DNA from: Pseudobacteroides sp.
GTDB taxonomy: Bacteria; Bacillota; Clostridia; Acetivibrionales; DSM-2933
Direction: 5' to 3'
Length of the DNA stretch: 64,000 nucleotides
NCBI RefSeq assembly: GCF_036567765.1
Contig: NZ_DATCTU010000074.1
Location: 1-64,000, forward strand
Within the stretch, counting starts at the first letter, position 1. The number at the start of each line of letters is the position of its first letter. Shown here piece by piece: positions 17,244 to 27,846 of this stretch. The position numbers and the translations under genes are program-made. The notes under the pieces were generated by a model. It did not search any database, was not told the DNA's origin, and saw nothing but the letters and a program-made list of their open reading frames with translations.

Positions 17244-19277
17244 ATGAGATCAACTATTATTAACAAGCTTAAAGCTGCTCTTGCTCCCTTAAGCAAATAT
17301 TGGGTTTTGGCATTTTACATAATATCAATAACTTATCTCGAGCTTATTTTCAGCCTTTGGACGTTCAAAGCCTTAAGTTGGGACTTTGCCTTTGCAGCCC
17401 TATTTTCTCTATCTGCAGGCAGTGTTCTATTTATACTTTCAAGCATATTACCTTCCAAAATAAACAAAATAGTAACTGCATCACTATTATCTCTGCTCAT
17501 TATTGCCTACGGTATTCAACTTATATACTATGATGTATTTAAAACTCCCATGTCATTTTACTCGCTTACGGGGACAGGCGATGTACTTCAGTTTAGGGAC
17601 ATTATTGTAACTGCTGTTTTAAAAAACATTGTTGCAGTCATACTGCTTTTTGTTCCTCTCCTGATTTTGCCCTTTGTTATCAGGAAGGCTTCCATTATAA
17701 GATTAAGGCTAAAAGCTTTTTGCTTTATATTGTTATTTTTTGTACTTAGTCACGCATATTCCATAATATGTATCAACTTTACTAAGGAAAGCTCCTTTTC
17801 CCAGTATACGTTGTATTATAAATCTTACGTTCCTGAGCTATCCATAAAGAAATTGGGCCTTATGACGACAATGAGGCTTGACATAAAAAAACTTGTCTTT
17901 GGATCAGACTCCAGCGATAATAGTCCTGTATCGACTGATATGGATGATGAAGTCTCTGTTACAAATATTGTATACAAGATTGACGAAACGCCTATGCCAA
18001 GTATTGAAGTTGCTCCCACAGGCATTGCTCCAACCCCCGAACCAAACTATGAGGCCAATATTTTGGATATAGATTTCAATTCCATTATTTCAAAAGAGAA
18101 GAACAAAACTTTACTTGACATGCATAAATATTTTTCTACTGTTGAGCCTACAAAAAAGAACAAGTATACCGGAGTCTTCAAGGGATACAATCTGATTCTT
18201 TTGACTGCTGAAGGCTTCTCACCCTATGCCATTAGTCGTGAACTGACTCCAACCTTATATAAAATGTCAACTGAGAGCTTTGTTTTTAATAACTTCTACA
18301 ATCCAGTTTGGAGAGTAAGTACCTCTGATGGAGAATTTGTTGCCTGTACCGGGCTCATACCCAAACCCGGTATTTGGAGTTTCAGCCGTACCGGTAAAAA
18401 CTACATGCCATTTGTAATGGGCAACCAATTCAAGGATCTGGGTTATACTTTGAAAGCTTATCATAACCATTCATATAAGTATTATGACAGGCATATTTCA
18501 CATCCAAACATGGGTTATGATTACAAAGGAGTAGGCAATGGACTGAATATAAAAAAGACCTGGCCCGAATCCGATCTTGAAATGATAGATGTTACAGCTG
18601 GTGAATATATTGGCGACAAACCATTTCACACGTACTACATGACTGTCAGCGGCCACTTGAATTACAGCTTCGGCGGTAACTACATTGCAAGAAAAAATAA
18701 ATCCCACGTTGAGGATCTTCCCTACTCTGATACAGCCAAAGCATATATAGCATGCAATATGGAGCTTGAATTTGCCATGAAATCTCTTGTTGAGAAGCTT
18801 GAGGCTACCGGTATCGCGGATAAGACAGTAATTGCCATTAGTGCAGACCACTATCCATATGGTCTGCCGAAAGAAAATATAGATGAGCTTTCAGGCCATA
18901 AAGTTGAAGATAATTTTGAATTGTACAAAAGCACATTTATTCTCTGGAAAAAAGGGATGGATACTGTTATTATCGATAAGCCGTGCTCGAGCCTAGATAT
19001 TATACCCACTCTATCAAATTTGTTCGGACTTGATTATGACTCACGGCTTCTGATGGGCACCGATATATTATCTGATGCCGACCCTCTGGTGATATTTTCA
19101 AACAGAAGCTGGATAACCGATAAAGCCAGGTTTAATACAGCATCTAACTCCATTGAATATACTAACGGTTCAAAAGCAGACAGCAATTATATAAAAGCTG
19201 TTAACAGAGTTGTTTCTGATAAATTTAAATACTCCGCAAAAATAATTGAAACGGATTATTACGGAAAAATCAAATAA
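17244..19277 (+). CDS. LtaS-like membrane sulfatase-fold enzyme (polyglycerol-phosphate synthase type)
   Basis: This 677-residue protein has about five N-terminal transmembrane helices (about 15-175), a linker with several Pro/Thr residues (about 225-270) and an extracytoplasmic alkaline-phosphatase/sulfatase-fold domain (about 325-640). The nucleophile Thr is likely in STSDGEF, matching the TSDSE motif of LtaS. Metal ligands are suggested by LTAEGFS and SADHYPYG. LtaS builds glycerol-phosphate lipoteichoic acid from phosphatidylglycerol; related enzymes transfer phosphoethanolamine. It is a stand-alone unit behind AGCCTTCATTCC...GGAGGT, and convergent with ftsK. Exact substrate is uncertain. 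Confidence 0.9.
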   Translation: MRSTIINKLKAALAPLSKYWVLAFYIISITYLELIFSLWTFKALSWDFAFAALFSLSAGSVLFILSSILPSKINKIVTASLLSLLIIAYGIQLIYYDVFKTPMSFYSLTGTGDVLQFRDIIVTAVLKNIVAVILLFVPLLILPFVIRKASIIRLRLKAFCFILLFFVLSHAYSIICINFTKESSFSQYTLYYKSYVPELSIKKLGLMTTMRLDIKKLVFGSDSSDNSPVSTDMDDEVSVTNIVYKIDETPMPSIEVAPTGIAPTPEPNYEANILDIDFNSIISKEKNKTLLDMHKYFSTVEPTKKNKYTGVFKGYNLILLTAEGFSPYAISRELTPTLYKMSTESFVFNNFYNPVWRVSTSDGEFVACTGLIPKPGIWSFSRTGKNYMPFVMGNQFKDLGYTLKAYHNHSYKYYDRHISHPNMGYDYKGVGNGLNIKKTWPESDLEMIDVTAGEYIGDKPFHTYYMTVSGHLNYSFGGNYIARKNKSHVEDLPYSDTAKAYIACNMELEFAMKSLVEKLEATGIADKTVIAISADHYPYGLPKENIDELSGHKVEDNFELYKSTFILWKKGMDTVIIDKPCSSLDIIPTLSNLFGLDYDSRLLMGTDILSDADPLVIFSNRSWITDKARFNTASNSIEYTNGSKADSNYIKAVNRVVSDKFKYSAKIIETDYYGKIK

Positions 19278-19330
19278 AAACCAGCTGTGCCGCAGCCATT
19301 TCGGCTAGCTCACAGCTGGTTAAGTTTTTT
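19278..19330. terminator. bidirectional terminator between convergent ltaS-like and ftsK genes
   Basis: AACCAGCTGTG (19279-19289) pairs with CACAGCTGGTT (19311-19321). A T-rich run follows on the + strand (TTTTTTT at 19324-19330), and an A run precedes on the left, which gives a U run on the - strand transcript. Confidence 0.87.
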
Positions 19331-19367
19331 TGATGCAGGACGTATTTATTTACGCAACTCTTACACC

Positions 19368-21701
19368 TTATGCATTCAGTTCAACCCACTCCTGCCTGGT
19401 TATCAATATTTGCCTGGGTTTGCCGCTACCATCCGATGCACTAACAACTCCCCATGCCTCCATTTGGTCCAAAATTCTCGCAGCTCTTGAATATCCGACT
19501 TTAAATTTTCTTTGTATCAACGAAGCCGAAGCCTGTCCTAATTCCAAAACCATCATGATAGCTTGTGGAAGTAATTCATCATCTCCACTTGAATCCGGCT
19601 TAGAGGTTTCAGTTGTCTGGTTATCTATTTTTTGTAGTATTTCCTCATCGTACTCTGCATGCTGCAGCGACTTGATATGTGTGACAATTCTCTCTACTTC
19701 CTTATCGGAAATAAAGCTTCCCTGCACCCTAAGCGGTTTTGGCTGACCTAGAGGATAAAACAGCATATCTCCCCTGCCCAGGAGTTTTTCTGCTCCTGCC
19801 ATATCCAATATGGTTCTGGAGTCAATTTGCGAGGAAACAGCAAATGAAATTCTGGAAGGGATATTAGCTTTTATCACACCGGTGATTACGTTAACTGAAG
19901 GCCTCTGTGTGGCAATAACCAAATGCATACCTGCCGCCCTTGCCATTTGTGCTAATCGGCAAATAGAATCCTCCACCTCATTGGGAGCTACCATCATCAA
20001 ATCTGCAAGCTCATCAATAATGATAACTATTTGTGGCAAAGTTTCCCCTTCTCCCCTTTCCTTTATCAGCTCATTATAACCTCTTAAGTCTCTAACATTA
20101 TTTTCTGCAAATAGACGGTAACGATTAGTCATTTCCATTACTGCCCAGGTAAGTGCTCCCGATGCTTTTTTAGGATCAGTAACCACAGGAATCAGTAGAT
20201 GCGGAATACCATTATAAACACCAAGTTCCACCACTTTTGGATCTACCATGAGAAGACGCACTTCTGCCGGAGATGCCTTATATAAAATACTGATAATCAG
20301 CGTATTAATACAAACACTCTTACCGGACCCGGTAGCACCTGCAATTAGGAGGTGAGGCATTTTTGCGATATCCCCAACAACAACATTTCCCGCAATATCC
20401 TTTCCCACTGCAAAGGCCAGCTTGGAAGAGTAATTCTGAAATGCTTTTGTATCAATAACATCCCGAAGTAATACAGGCACATTCTTCTTATTGGGTATTT
20501 CAATTCCAACAGCTGCCTTACCTGGAATAGGTGCTTCTATTCTCACTCCTGTCGCAGCAAGATTCAGTGCAATATCATCAGCCAGATTAATGATTTTACT
20601 GACCTTAACCCCTGCATTGGGCTGCAGCTCATAGCGAGTAACTGTAGGTCCCTTGCTCACATTTAAAACTCTCGCACCAACCCCGAAACTCGCTAATGTT
20701 TCAATCAGTTTGTGGGAGTTATATTCAATAAAAGCCTCAGTTTCTTCATCATAATTGGACACTTCATTTTTTTTAAGCAGCTCAACCGGAGTTTCATAAT
20801 CGGCCATATCCAACAACATTTCCCGAGACTGCACAGGGGTGCTCACAGGGGTGCATGGTGCCCTATGAGAAACAACACGACTAGGCCTGTAAACAGTTAT
20901 TACTTTCTTATCATTGATGGCAACTGGAATATTATTTTTCTCTTCCTCCAAACTATCTTCTATATTCTCTTCTATACTCTCCTCAATAATCTCCTCTACA
21001 TTCTCTTCTTCCAAACTAACTTCTACATTATCTCCTGCATTTTCTTTTTCATTTTCTTCCTTACATTCTATAAGCTCAAACTTCATATCCTCAGCATCCG
21101 AACTCGAAGTCTCTAAAAGTTCACTCGCTTTATCTGTCTCTTCCTTTTGCTCCTCTACCCTTGGTCGAATAGGTTCAAATGGTGACCGGTAGGGCACAAA
21201 TTTTTTAATTTCTTCCCTTGGAAGACTTTTAGCGGAATTTTTTATGCATCCGCCAACAGAATTATGCAGGTTTGATGCTTGAGAATTTTTATTCAGTGCA
21301 TCTTGATTATAGTTGGAATGAGCCATGGGTTTCTGCTCTGAGCTTTGACTTGAAATCTCCCAGTCAAAATTTTTACCCATTACCCTTAATCCCTTATTTT
21401 CATTGGATCCAACAATATTCTGGGTATTACCTTTCATTTTTTTATATACTTCATTTGAGTAAATGTTTCTTTTCTTACGTTGTTGCTCGTTCTGTTTTAA
21501 CAGCAAACAATATATAAAAGCAAAATATGCAGTTATCTCCAAAGCAATAAAAAAAACAAACTTTATCCAAGAACCCCAGGTAAGATACATCAAAAGTGAT
21601 ATCATAATACCTTGAAAAACAAAGAAGTTGCTATTAAGCCTTTTACTATTCTTTCTTACATTTGAACGTTTCCTCATTCGTATATACATACCCTTCTTCA
21701 T
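19368..21701 (-). CDS. ftsK: FtsK/SpoIIIE-family DNA translocase
   Basis: This 777-residue protein pumps double-stranded DNA during division or sporulation. It has only two hydrophobic helices near the N terminus (about 28-70) rather than the usual four, then an acidic Glu-rich linker (about 170-260). The motor domain carries Walker A GATGSGKS (about 455) and Walker [14 protein letters not shown] (about 558-570). A C-terminal gamma winged-helix domain (about 705-775) reads KOPS/SRS-like sites in this family. The start is uncertain: 21701 lacks a clear SD, while AAGAAGGG inside the first codons could serve an ATG at 21677. It is a host gene convergent with the LtaS-like gene. Confidence 0.92.
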   Translation of the reverse strand: MKKGMYIRMRKRSNVRKNSKRLNSNFFVFQGIMISLLMYLTWGSWIKFVFFIALEITAYFAFIYCLLLKQNEQQRKKRNIYSNEVYKKMKGNTQNIVGSNENKGLRVMGKNFDWEISSQSSEQKPMAHSNYNQDALNKNSQASNLHNSVGGCIKNSAKSLPREEIKKFVPYRSPFEPIRPRVEEQKEETDKASELLETSSSDAEDMKFELIECKEENEKENAGDNVEVSLEEENVEEIIEESIEENIEDSLEEEKNNIPVAINDKKVITVYRPSRVVSHRAPCTPVSTPVQSREMLLDMADYETPVELLKKNEVSNYDEETEAFIEYNSHKLIETLASFGVGARVLNVSKGPTVTRYELQPNAGVKVSKIINLADDIALNLAATGVRIEAPIPGKAAVGIEIPNKKNVPVLLRDVIDTKAFQNYSSKLAFAVGKDIAGNVVVGDIAKMPHLLIAGATGSGKSVCINTLIISILYKASPAEVRLLMVDPKVVELGVYNGIPHLLIPVVTDPKKASGALTWAVMEMTNRYRLFAENNVRDLRGYNELIKERGEGETLPQIVIIIDELADLMMVAPNEVEDSICRLAQMARAAGMHLVIATQRPSVNVITGVIKANIPSRISFAVSSQIDSRTILDMAGAEKLLGRGDMLFYPLGQPKPLRVQGSFISDKEVERIVTHIKSLQHAEYDEEILQKIDNQTTETSKPDSSGDDELLPQAIMMVLELGQASASLIQRKFKVGYSRAARILDQMEAWGVVSASDGSGKPRQILITRQEWVELNA

Positions 21702-21799
21702 AAGAATTATTATTCAATTTAATATAGCACATTTTCGACATTTTTTGAATCAAACTTAACCTAATAAGGTATAGAATTTTTTAGAATCGGGTTATTGAT

Positions 21800-21829
21800 T
21801 TGATTTTCTTCTATAATCTAATATATAAT
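21800..21829 (+). promoter_or_regulatory. candidate SigA-type promoter
   Basis: TTGATT (21800-21805) and TATAAT (21824-21829) are separated by 18 bases, about 37 bases before the start of the transglutaminase-like pseudogene. Only sequence similarity supports it. Confidence 0.4.
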
Positions 21830-21865
21830 TAAAATGTGCTTTTATTTAATTTATGAGGTGTTTGT

Positions 21866-23639
21866 ATGAATGATGAAAATTTTGACTCTTTAAAGCGTAA
21901 AGAACCTAATAAAAAAAGTGTAATGCTAGTTGTTATAGCAGCGGTAGTCGTTTCTCTGCTTTTTTTAGGCATTGCCCTGACTACTGGCCCCAAGCTGCTA
22001 AAAAAAGAAAGTGCTCCAGTAGTTCATATCATCGGCAACTTGCCCTATGAATTCACTGAACCCGAACTAAACATTGATCCCACCCATGAGTTTGTATTTG
22101 ATGCAAAATATGACCCCAAAAAAGTTGAAGGATATAATCCCCAGGGTAATTTTTCCCATGCCATTGCAGTTTATTGCGATCCAGGTATGACAGTAGAAGC
22201 AAAAGGTGTACTAATAAATTACGATTCTTCAGATTATAAGTTCCATGTAAAACCCCATTACAGCGGAGTATCAGGAAGCAGTACTACCCTGGAAGTGCAC
22301 AATTTTCCAATAAAGGTGAGTGGGGGTTTCATAGTGAGTACTTCACCGTGCAGAAGCTTGATCCAAATACAGGTGCAAAACTTCAAAAGCCATTGGTCAA
22401 AAAATTTACTGTGCAGAAAAAACTTGAAAAACCCGTTTTTTCATTTTCAGTTGATGAACATGGCACAGGCCATTTTTCATGAAAGCCTATACAAAACAGC
22501 TTGAATTATTATATTGTTTCTATGGAGGAAGGCAGCCCTTGGTTACATATTATAGTTAAAACGACCAAAACTGAATGGACAACATCTGAACAGGATAAGT
22601 ATTTACAGGAAGATCTGTCATCGGGTAAAGTCTATAGTCAGAACACGGCTTTTAGAAATTATAGATATTCGGAAGATGATATGCACAGTGAATACTACTT
22701 AGATGAAGCTGACCTTCAGAAAATACCTAAAAAATATTTTGGAGTTATTGCTGAATCTATTGATTCCATGTCAGCATTATCCTTCATTGATAGTGATGAA
22801 ATTTTAAATTTGATGTGTGTAATATTCCCTATGTTATAGAGGGTACACTGCTCAACGGTGAATATAGAATTGAGAAGTTCGACAATAAGACATATAAAAA
22901 AGAAGTATTACGAATTGTCGATAGAATTAAAGAATCACAGGTCAAGACAGGTGAGGATAAAATAGCCTTTAAATACAGTACTGAAAAGTATGACATTAGT
23001 AAACTAAACATTAGCAAGACAGCACCTGATGTTCCATACAAAGTCTCTGCTACCAATACTTTCACGGAATATCTTGCTGCCAACATGATCGAAGGTAATG
23101 AATATATAGATGTAAGTAAATATATGGATGGTAGTCAAAAAGGTGTTGACCTATATGACGCTGCATATGAAGCATTATACCAGAACCCCTATATAATGGG
23201 CGTAAAAGATTTTGATTACCTTGATAGAAATAAAATACTTAAAGTTAAATACAAAATCTCCTCCAAGGAAGAAATCAGAAAAGTTCAAAAGGCAGTTGCC
23301 AAAGAAGTTGACAGCGTTGTGGGCCGTATTATCAAGACTGGCATGAACGACGAGCAAAAAGTAAAAGCTATCAATGACTATATGGTGAAATCAGGCAAGT
23401 ATGACTACGATGCATTAAACGCACTGAAGGCAGGAAAGCAGGATAAATTCATTCATGCATGGAATAAGGTAAAGGTCAACGGTGTATGGAAGCTCATAGA
23501 CGTAACATGGAACGATTCAGAATATGAACCAAACGGTTATTACCTGCTTACTGACAAGCAGGCTGAAGGAAAAAGAAAACAGGCTCAGGACAAATTCTTT
23601 GTTATTGATGTTTTGGTCAATAATTATATAGCAAAATAG
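21866..23639 (+). pseudogene. broken transglutaminase-like membrane/secreted protein gene
   Basis: Fragments of one protein lie in different frames. The first (from 21866, SD GAGGTG) has an N-terminal transmembrane helix and a beta-rich part up to about 22315, where a frameshift moves the reading to another frame (continuing GFHSEYFTVQKLDPN). That frame is broken by TGA at 22480-22482 and then continues to about 22808, where a second shift leads into the last part, ending at 23639. The end is a transglutaminase-core region (AINDYMVKSGKYDYD, then HAWNKVKVNG and DVTWND holding the His and Asp). The segment that should carry the catalytic Cys between YDYDALNA and HAWNK is missing. It was probably an extracellular protease-like or wall-associated protein. 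Two frameshifts, a stop and the lost Cys make decay very likely. Confidence 0.85.
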
Positions 23640-23727
23640 AATAATAAGAATGTAATCAAAGTATTGCAATATTCCCAGAGAAATGTTTCATTTGAGCAAG
23701 AATTATTTTTAAAAGGAGAATAATCAA

Positions 23728-24378
23728 TTGTCAAAATTACCGATCAAACTCACTTTTGGAGAAGAAGTCGCAAATGCTGTAACCCACGGTGTATCATCAT
23801 TGCTCGTACTGTTTTCCATGCCATGGGTATCAATCGTAGCATACACCAAAGGCGACTCAATATATGATGTAATTGGCGTTACTATTTTTTGTGTGTCAAT
23901 ATTTTTTATGTTCCTGATGTCAACACTTTACCACATTATGGAACATGAGACTAGGCATAAAAAAGTAATGAGAATATTTGATCATATATTTATTTATGTA
24001 GCAATAGCAGGCACATATACCCCCATAGCAATTTCTGTAATTGGTGGGTGGCAAGCTGCTGTTATACTTTCCATACAATGGGCTATGGTTTTATTCGGCA
24101 TACTTTACAAGTCCATTTCAAAAAATTCAATGCCTAAATTCTCACTTACTATATACCTTATTATGGGTTGGACACTTATTATTTTTATGCCGCTGTTCTT
24201 CCAAAAAGCCAATCCTCCGCTTTTTTGGCTTATTCTTGCAGGGGGAGCACTGTATTCTGCCGGAGCCGCTATCTACGCCCGCAAGGGTTTCAAATACCAT
24301 CACATGGTCTGGCATTTATTCGTATTTTTCGGTGCACTAACGCACTTTATCGGCATATGCTTCTTTATGTATAAATAA
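23728..24378 (+). CDS. TrhA/hemolysin III family membrane protein
   Basis: This 216-residue, seven-helix protein is of the PAQR-like hemolysin III family (YqfA/TrhA). Conserved features are the HGVSSL start of the first helix (about 20-25), MSTLYHIMEH (about 70-80), the RIFDHIFIYVAIAGTYTPI stretch and the final HMVWHLFVFFGALTHFIGI with the His residues that bind metal in PAQR proteins. Members are linked to membrane energetics and lipid homeostasis; true hemolysin activity is doubtful. The start is TTG at 23728, supported by AAAAGGAG ten bases upstream. It is intact although both neighbours to the left and further right contain broken genes. Confidence 0.9.
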   Translation: MSKLPIKLTFGEEVANAVTHGVSSLLVLFSMPWVSIVAYTKGDSIYDVIGVTIFCVSIFFMFLMSTLYHIMEHETRHKKVMRIFDHIFIYVAIAGTYTPIAISVIGGWQAAVILSIQWAMVLFGILYKSISKNSMPKFSLTIYLIMGWTLIIFMPLFFQKANPPLFWLILAGGALYSAGAAIYARKGFKYHHMVWHLFVFFGALTHFIGICFFMYK

Positions 24379-24520
24379 TAAAAGGTGGTTGGAGAAGTTA
24401 TATGTTGTAAAAATGTTCCCATAAAGGAGAATTAAATATAGATGCGTAAACAAACAATTGTGAATTAGTTTACAAAATAGTAAAATATACTCAATAAAAC
24501 AAAAAAGGAGGGTCACCCCT

Positions 24521-25363
24521 ATGAGAAAAAGTAGAATGATATTATTGACTCTAATACTAAGTTTGGTCATATGTCTATCTTTACAGGGTTGTGGAGGAAT
24601 TAAGGAAGCTAATGTAAAGGATACACCAACAAAACCTGCTACTACAGAAAACAATACCAGTACTGTGGCAGTAACAGCTGAGAAGGTGAAGAATTCCGTT
24701 TATAAGAACGATACTGGAAAAGTGCTTATAAAAAGTGCTACGACTGACAAGGAAGGAAGCAATACCTCCTATCTTATAGCATCAAAAAAGGGTACTGCTG
24801 CTGTTCTTGATCCCTATATGCTTACACCAGAAGTGGCAGGAATCAAGCCTTCTATCATTACAATAACCCATGATCACCCAGATCATATGGACTATGACTA
24901 TATCCAAAATGATTGCAGGCAGTCCATGATGAAGGAGGAAAGCTTTACTGTAGATGATATCAATGTTACAGGTATTGCTGCTTCCCATTTTTCAGGTGAT
25001 ATCAATAAGGAGTATCCTTCTAATGCCATATATGTATACGAAGTAGATGGATTACGTATAGCTCATATGGGTGATTTAGGCCAGGATAAGCTTACTGATG
25101 AACAGTTGGAAAAATTAGGGCAGATAGATATTGCCTTTATGATATTTACAGATTCACCCAGTTATGGCACATCCACCGAAAAGTGTATTACAGTACTTAA
25201 ACAATTTAAACCAAGTATAGTTATACCTACACATAATTCTCCAGAAGTTATAGATGCAGCATGTAAAGAACTTGGTATTAAAGAAAAACAAGATATGGAG
25301 TCTCTTGCCATAAGCAAAGGCGATATTGAGGCTGGAAAAATCAAGTTCATAAGATTGAAATGA
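24521..25363 (+). CDS. metallo-beta-lactamase-fold lipoprotein (UlaG/YtnP-like)
   Basis: This 280-residue protein has a lipoprotein signal (hydrophobic 5-22, lipobox LQGC at about residues 21-24), a short Thr/Asn-rich spacer and a compact metallo-beta-lactamase fold. Metal motif THDHPDHMD (about residues 108-116) is clear, followed by ASHFSGD, HMGDLG and PTHNSPE for the other ligands. This arrangement is that of the UlaG-like beta-lactamase-fold hydrolases; the substrate is unknown. Being lipid-anchored, it acts on the outer face of the membrane. The SD AAGGAGGG is strong. A clear terminator follows. Confidence 0.87.
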   Translation: MRKSRMILLTLILSLVICLSLQGCGGIKEANVKDTPTKPATTENNTSTVAVTAEKVKNSVYKNDTGKVLIKSATTDKEGSNTSYLIASKKGTAAVLDPYMLTPEVAGIKPSIITITHDHPDHMDYDYIQNDCRQSMMKEESFTVDDINVTGIAASHFSGDINKEYPSNAIYVYEVDGLRIAHMGDLGQDKLTDEQLEKLGQIDIAFMIFTDSPSYGTSTEKCITVLKQFKPSIVIPTHNSPEVIDAACKELGIKEKQDMESLAISKGDIEAGKIKFIRLK

Positions 25364-25429
25364 TTGGATAAAAAAGGCATAGAAACTATGATGCCTACAT
25401 AGTTTAAAAGTTATTGAACTCAGACATTA

Positions 25430-25479
25430 GAAAGCCGTTATGGTACAGTATAAAATACTGTGTCATAACGGCTTTTTCA
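25430..25479 (+). terminator. Rho-independent terminator
   Basis: Arms AAAGCCGTTATG (25431-25442) and CATAACGGCTTT (25464-25475) are followed by TTT. The loop itself contains a smaller ACAGTAT/ATACTGT hairpin. Confidence 0.9.
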
Positions 25480-25716
25480 AATTATGCAAAAAAGCAGCTA
25501 TTGGATTGTTGCACAAATAATATCTTGCTTTTTTAGCTTATTCCTGAGGTAGTTTTCTTAAGTTAAATCATCTTAATTATTTTTATAAAATTCAGAAGTT
25601 AACTTCAAATTGTGGACTTAAAAGTACAAAATCATTCGAATTATTAGAAAAACTAAAAAGAAGAATTAAAAATTATATTTGAGATCAATTTTGCTCATAT
25701 TAAGAGGTGAATGTAA
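25480..25716. other. AT-rich intergenic region upstream of the RsgI remnant
   Basis: Apart from the AAGAGGTG ribosome binding site at 25700-25707 no gene, hairpin or repeat stands out. A SigI-type promoter would be expected before a sigI-rsgI operon, but no sigI gene is present here. Confidence 0.5.
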
Positions 25717-26211
25717 ATGGAATACAATGGTATGATTGTATGTTTGGCAAAAGGTAAAGCAATCGTGATTACTAGAGACTTCCAATCTTATTATATAAAA
25801 AGAAGCCCTACATATTATGTCGGAAGGAAAATTGAATTTACAGAAACGGATATAATAAAAAATAGACCTTTAAGTTTTAAAATGGGATTAACTACCGCAT
25901 GCATTGTTATTTTATTTGCTGTTTTATTTTATTTGCTGTTGCGGCTTATATCCTAAACTTTACCAGTATTATAAATAATGAAAATATAGATATTAAACCT
26001 AAAGTATTCGCCTATATTGATATACGTATGGTAAAACATCAATAAAAATTTTGCGAACAGTTTTTCAATCGAAGATGCCAAGAGAGTACAGGTTAATGAG
26101 TTATCAAAAGGAGTATTGGGAAATATATCTGAAAGTGATAACCCTAAACCGGGAAAAGAACAAAATTCAAGTTACTCAAGTTACAAAATATATAAATCTT
26201 TTACCAAATAA
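25717..26211 (+). pseudogene. fragmented RsgI-type anti-sigma factor gene
   Basis: The first 79 codons (25717-25956) encode an RsgI N-terminal anti-sigma domain (EYNGMIVCLAKGKAIVITR, then VGRKIEF) and the start of a transmembrane helix. A frameshift near 25935 leads to the helix end and a periplasmic start in another frame (VAAYILNFTSI, then KPKVFAYIDI) up to TAA at 26043. A third piece in the original frame (SIEDAKRVQVNELSKGVLG) runs to TAA at 26209. The usual C-terminal carbohydrate-sensing module is absent. In clostridial cellulosome producers RsgI proteins sense polysaccharides and release SigI to turn on cellulosome genes. This copy is dead, and no sigI partner is next to it. Confidence 0.75.
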
Positions 26212-26264
26212 TGTATAATTATTATATTATTAATATATTTTATATTATTTTGGGGGGAGTACAA

Positions 26265-27739
26265 TTGAAAAACAAGTTTATTGCATTTTTAATGCTTATT
26301 TTGCTGATTGCCACACATACACAACCCATGGGCTTTGCACAGGGTGATATATCAATAAATAGTGTGGTCAAATTTAAAGCCGTTGCTGCAGGAAATAGAG
26401 TTTTACAGTAGCTATAATGGAAAACGGTAACGTTGCTGCTTGGCGTGATAACAATTATGGGCAATGCATTATGCCGGAAGAATTGACAAATGTTAAAGCT
26501 ATTGCTGCTGGGTACAGCCATACTGTAGCATTAAAGGAAGATGGTACTGTTGTTGCTTGGGGTAGGAACGATGCCGACCAGTGCAAAATTCCATCGGAGC
26601 TGACGAATGTAAAAGCTATTGCTGCAGGATACAACCATACTGTAGCATTAAAAGAAGACGGCTCTGTTGTTGCTTGGGGCAATAATAGTTATGGACAATG
26701 TTATATACCAACAGGCGTAACAAATATAAAAGCTATTGCTGCCGGAAATTGCTATACAGTGGTATTAAAAGAAGATGGGACTATTGCTGCATGGGGTAAT
26801 AACAATTATGGTCAGTGCAATATTCCAGCAGATCTTATAAATGTAAAAGCTGCTGCCGGGGATGGATTTACGATAGCACTAAAAGAAGATGGCACTGTAG
26901 CCGTCTGGGGCAATAACAAAAATGGTCAATGTAATATTCCAGCAGGTCTTACTAATGTAAAAGCTATTGTGGCCGGAGACATGCATGCTGCAGCGTTAAA
27001 AGAAGATGGTACTGTTATTGCCTGGGGATTAAACAATTATGGCCAGTGCGATATTCCCGAAGGTTTGAAAAATGTAAAGGCTATTGCAGCAGGAGAGAGG
27101 CATTCAGTGGCACTAAAGGAAGACGGTACTGTTGTTTCCTGGGGTTATAATGGTGACGGCCAGTGTAATATACCTGGCGGACTGAAAGATGTTGTTAAAA
27201 TTGATGCAAGTAGTGATACTACATATGTAATATTAGAGGATGGATCAATAGTTGGTATTGGAAACAAAAATATAATTATTCCTTCCATGTATTCATTTCT
27301 CAACACAGAAGTTAGTATAAGTCCTGAAGAAATACAAAAAGGTGAAGATGCAACTCTAATTATAAACGCAAGTATTAATGGAACACCTTTAATTGGAACC
27401 TCGGAAATAGGAAACGCTTCATATGCTCTAGATGTTGACGGTCAAACCCTTATTAACATTAATACAAAAGCTTCTGATATTTATGAAATAAAAATATTTG
27501 ATGAAAACGGCACACTTATCAAAAAAAAGAATTTAAAGTTAGCAATTCCTAAGATTTTAGGTGATTTAAACAATGATCTAACTGTTAACATGTTGGATGT
27601 AATCATCGTTGCCAAAGCATTTAACACCGCTCCAGAGGACCCTGAGTATAATCCAATCTGTGACTTAAATGGTGATAATGTCATTAATATAAGCGACATA
27701 GTAAAAATTGCTATGAATTTTAATATTAGCTATTTGTAA
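26265..27739 (+). pseudogene. RCC1-repeat dockerin protein with a frameshift after the signal peptide
   Basis: A TTG start at 26265 behind GGGGGGAG opens a signal-peptide ORF that runs into the first RCC1 repeat and stops at 26409. The remaining protein continues in another frame from about 26402 (FTVAIMENGNVAAW) to 27739. It has about seven 39-residue RCC1-like repeats of the form NVKAIAAG...VALKEDGTVVAWG...GQC.IP, then an Ig-like segment (about residues 285-375 of the main frame) and a C-terminal dockerin (LGDLNNDLTVNMLDVIIVAKAF and DLNGDNVINISDIVKIAMNF). The frameshift needs only a one- or two-base change, so it could be a sequencing error or a recent mutation. If intact it would be a secreted cellulosomal beta-propeller protein. 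Confidence 0.8.
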
Positions 27740-27846
27740 ACTTTTGAGTTACATCTGTTCCTCTTTATAAGTATCGGTAGTATCTGATATAATAAATTCA
27801 TGTTATATATTGTAAAAGCAAAATTTACAAAGGATGGTACCGAAAA

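Noticed and set aside
24441..24467. Eight-codon ORF behind AAAGGAG upstream of the metallo-beta-lactamase-fold lipoprotein
   Set aside because: Too short and too far from the downstream gene to support a leader role.
26417..27230. DNA-level tandem repeat or CRISPR-like repeat
   Set aside because: The 117-base periodicity is explained by RCC1 protein repeats with many synonymous differences.
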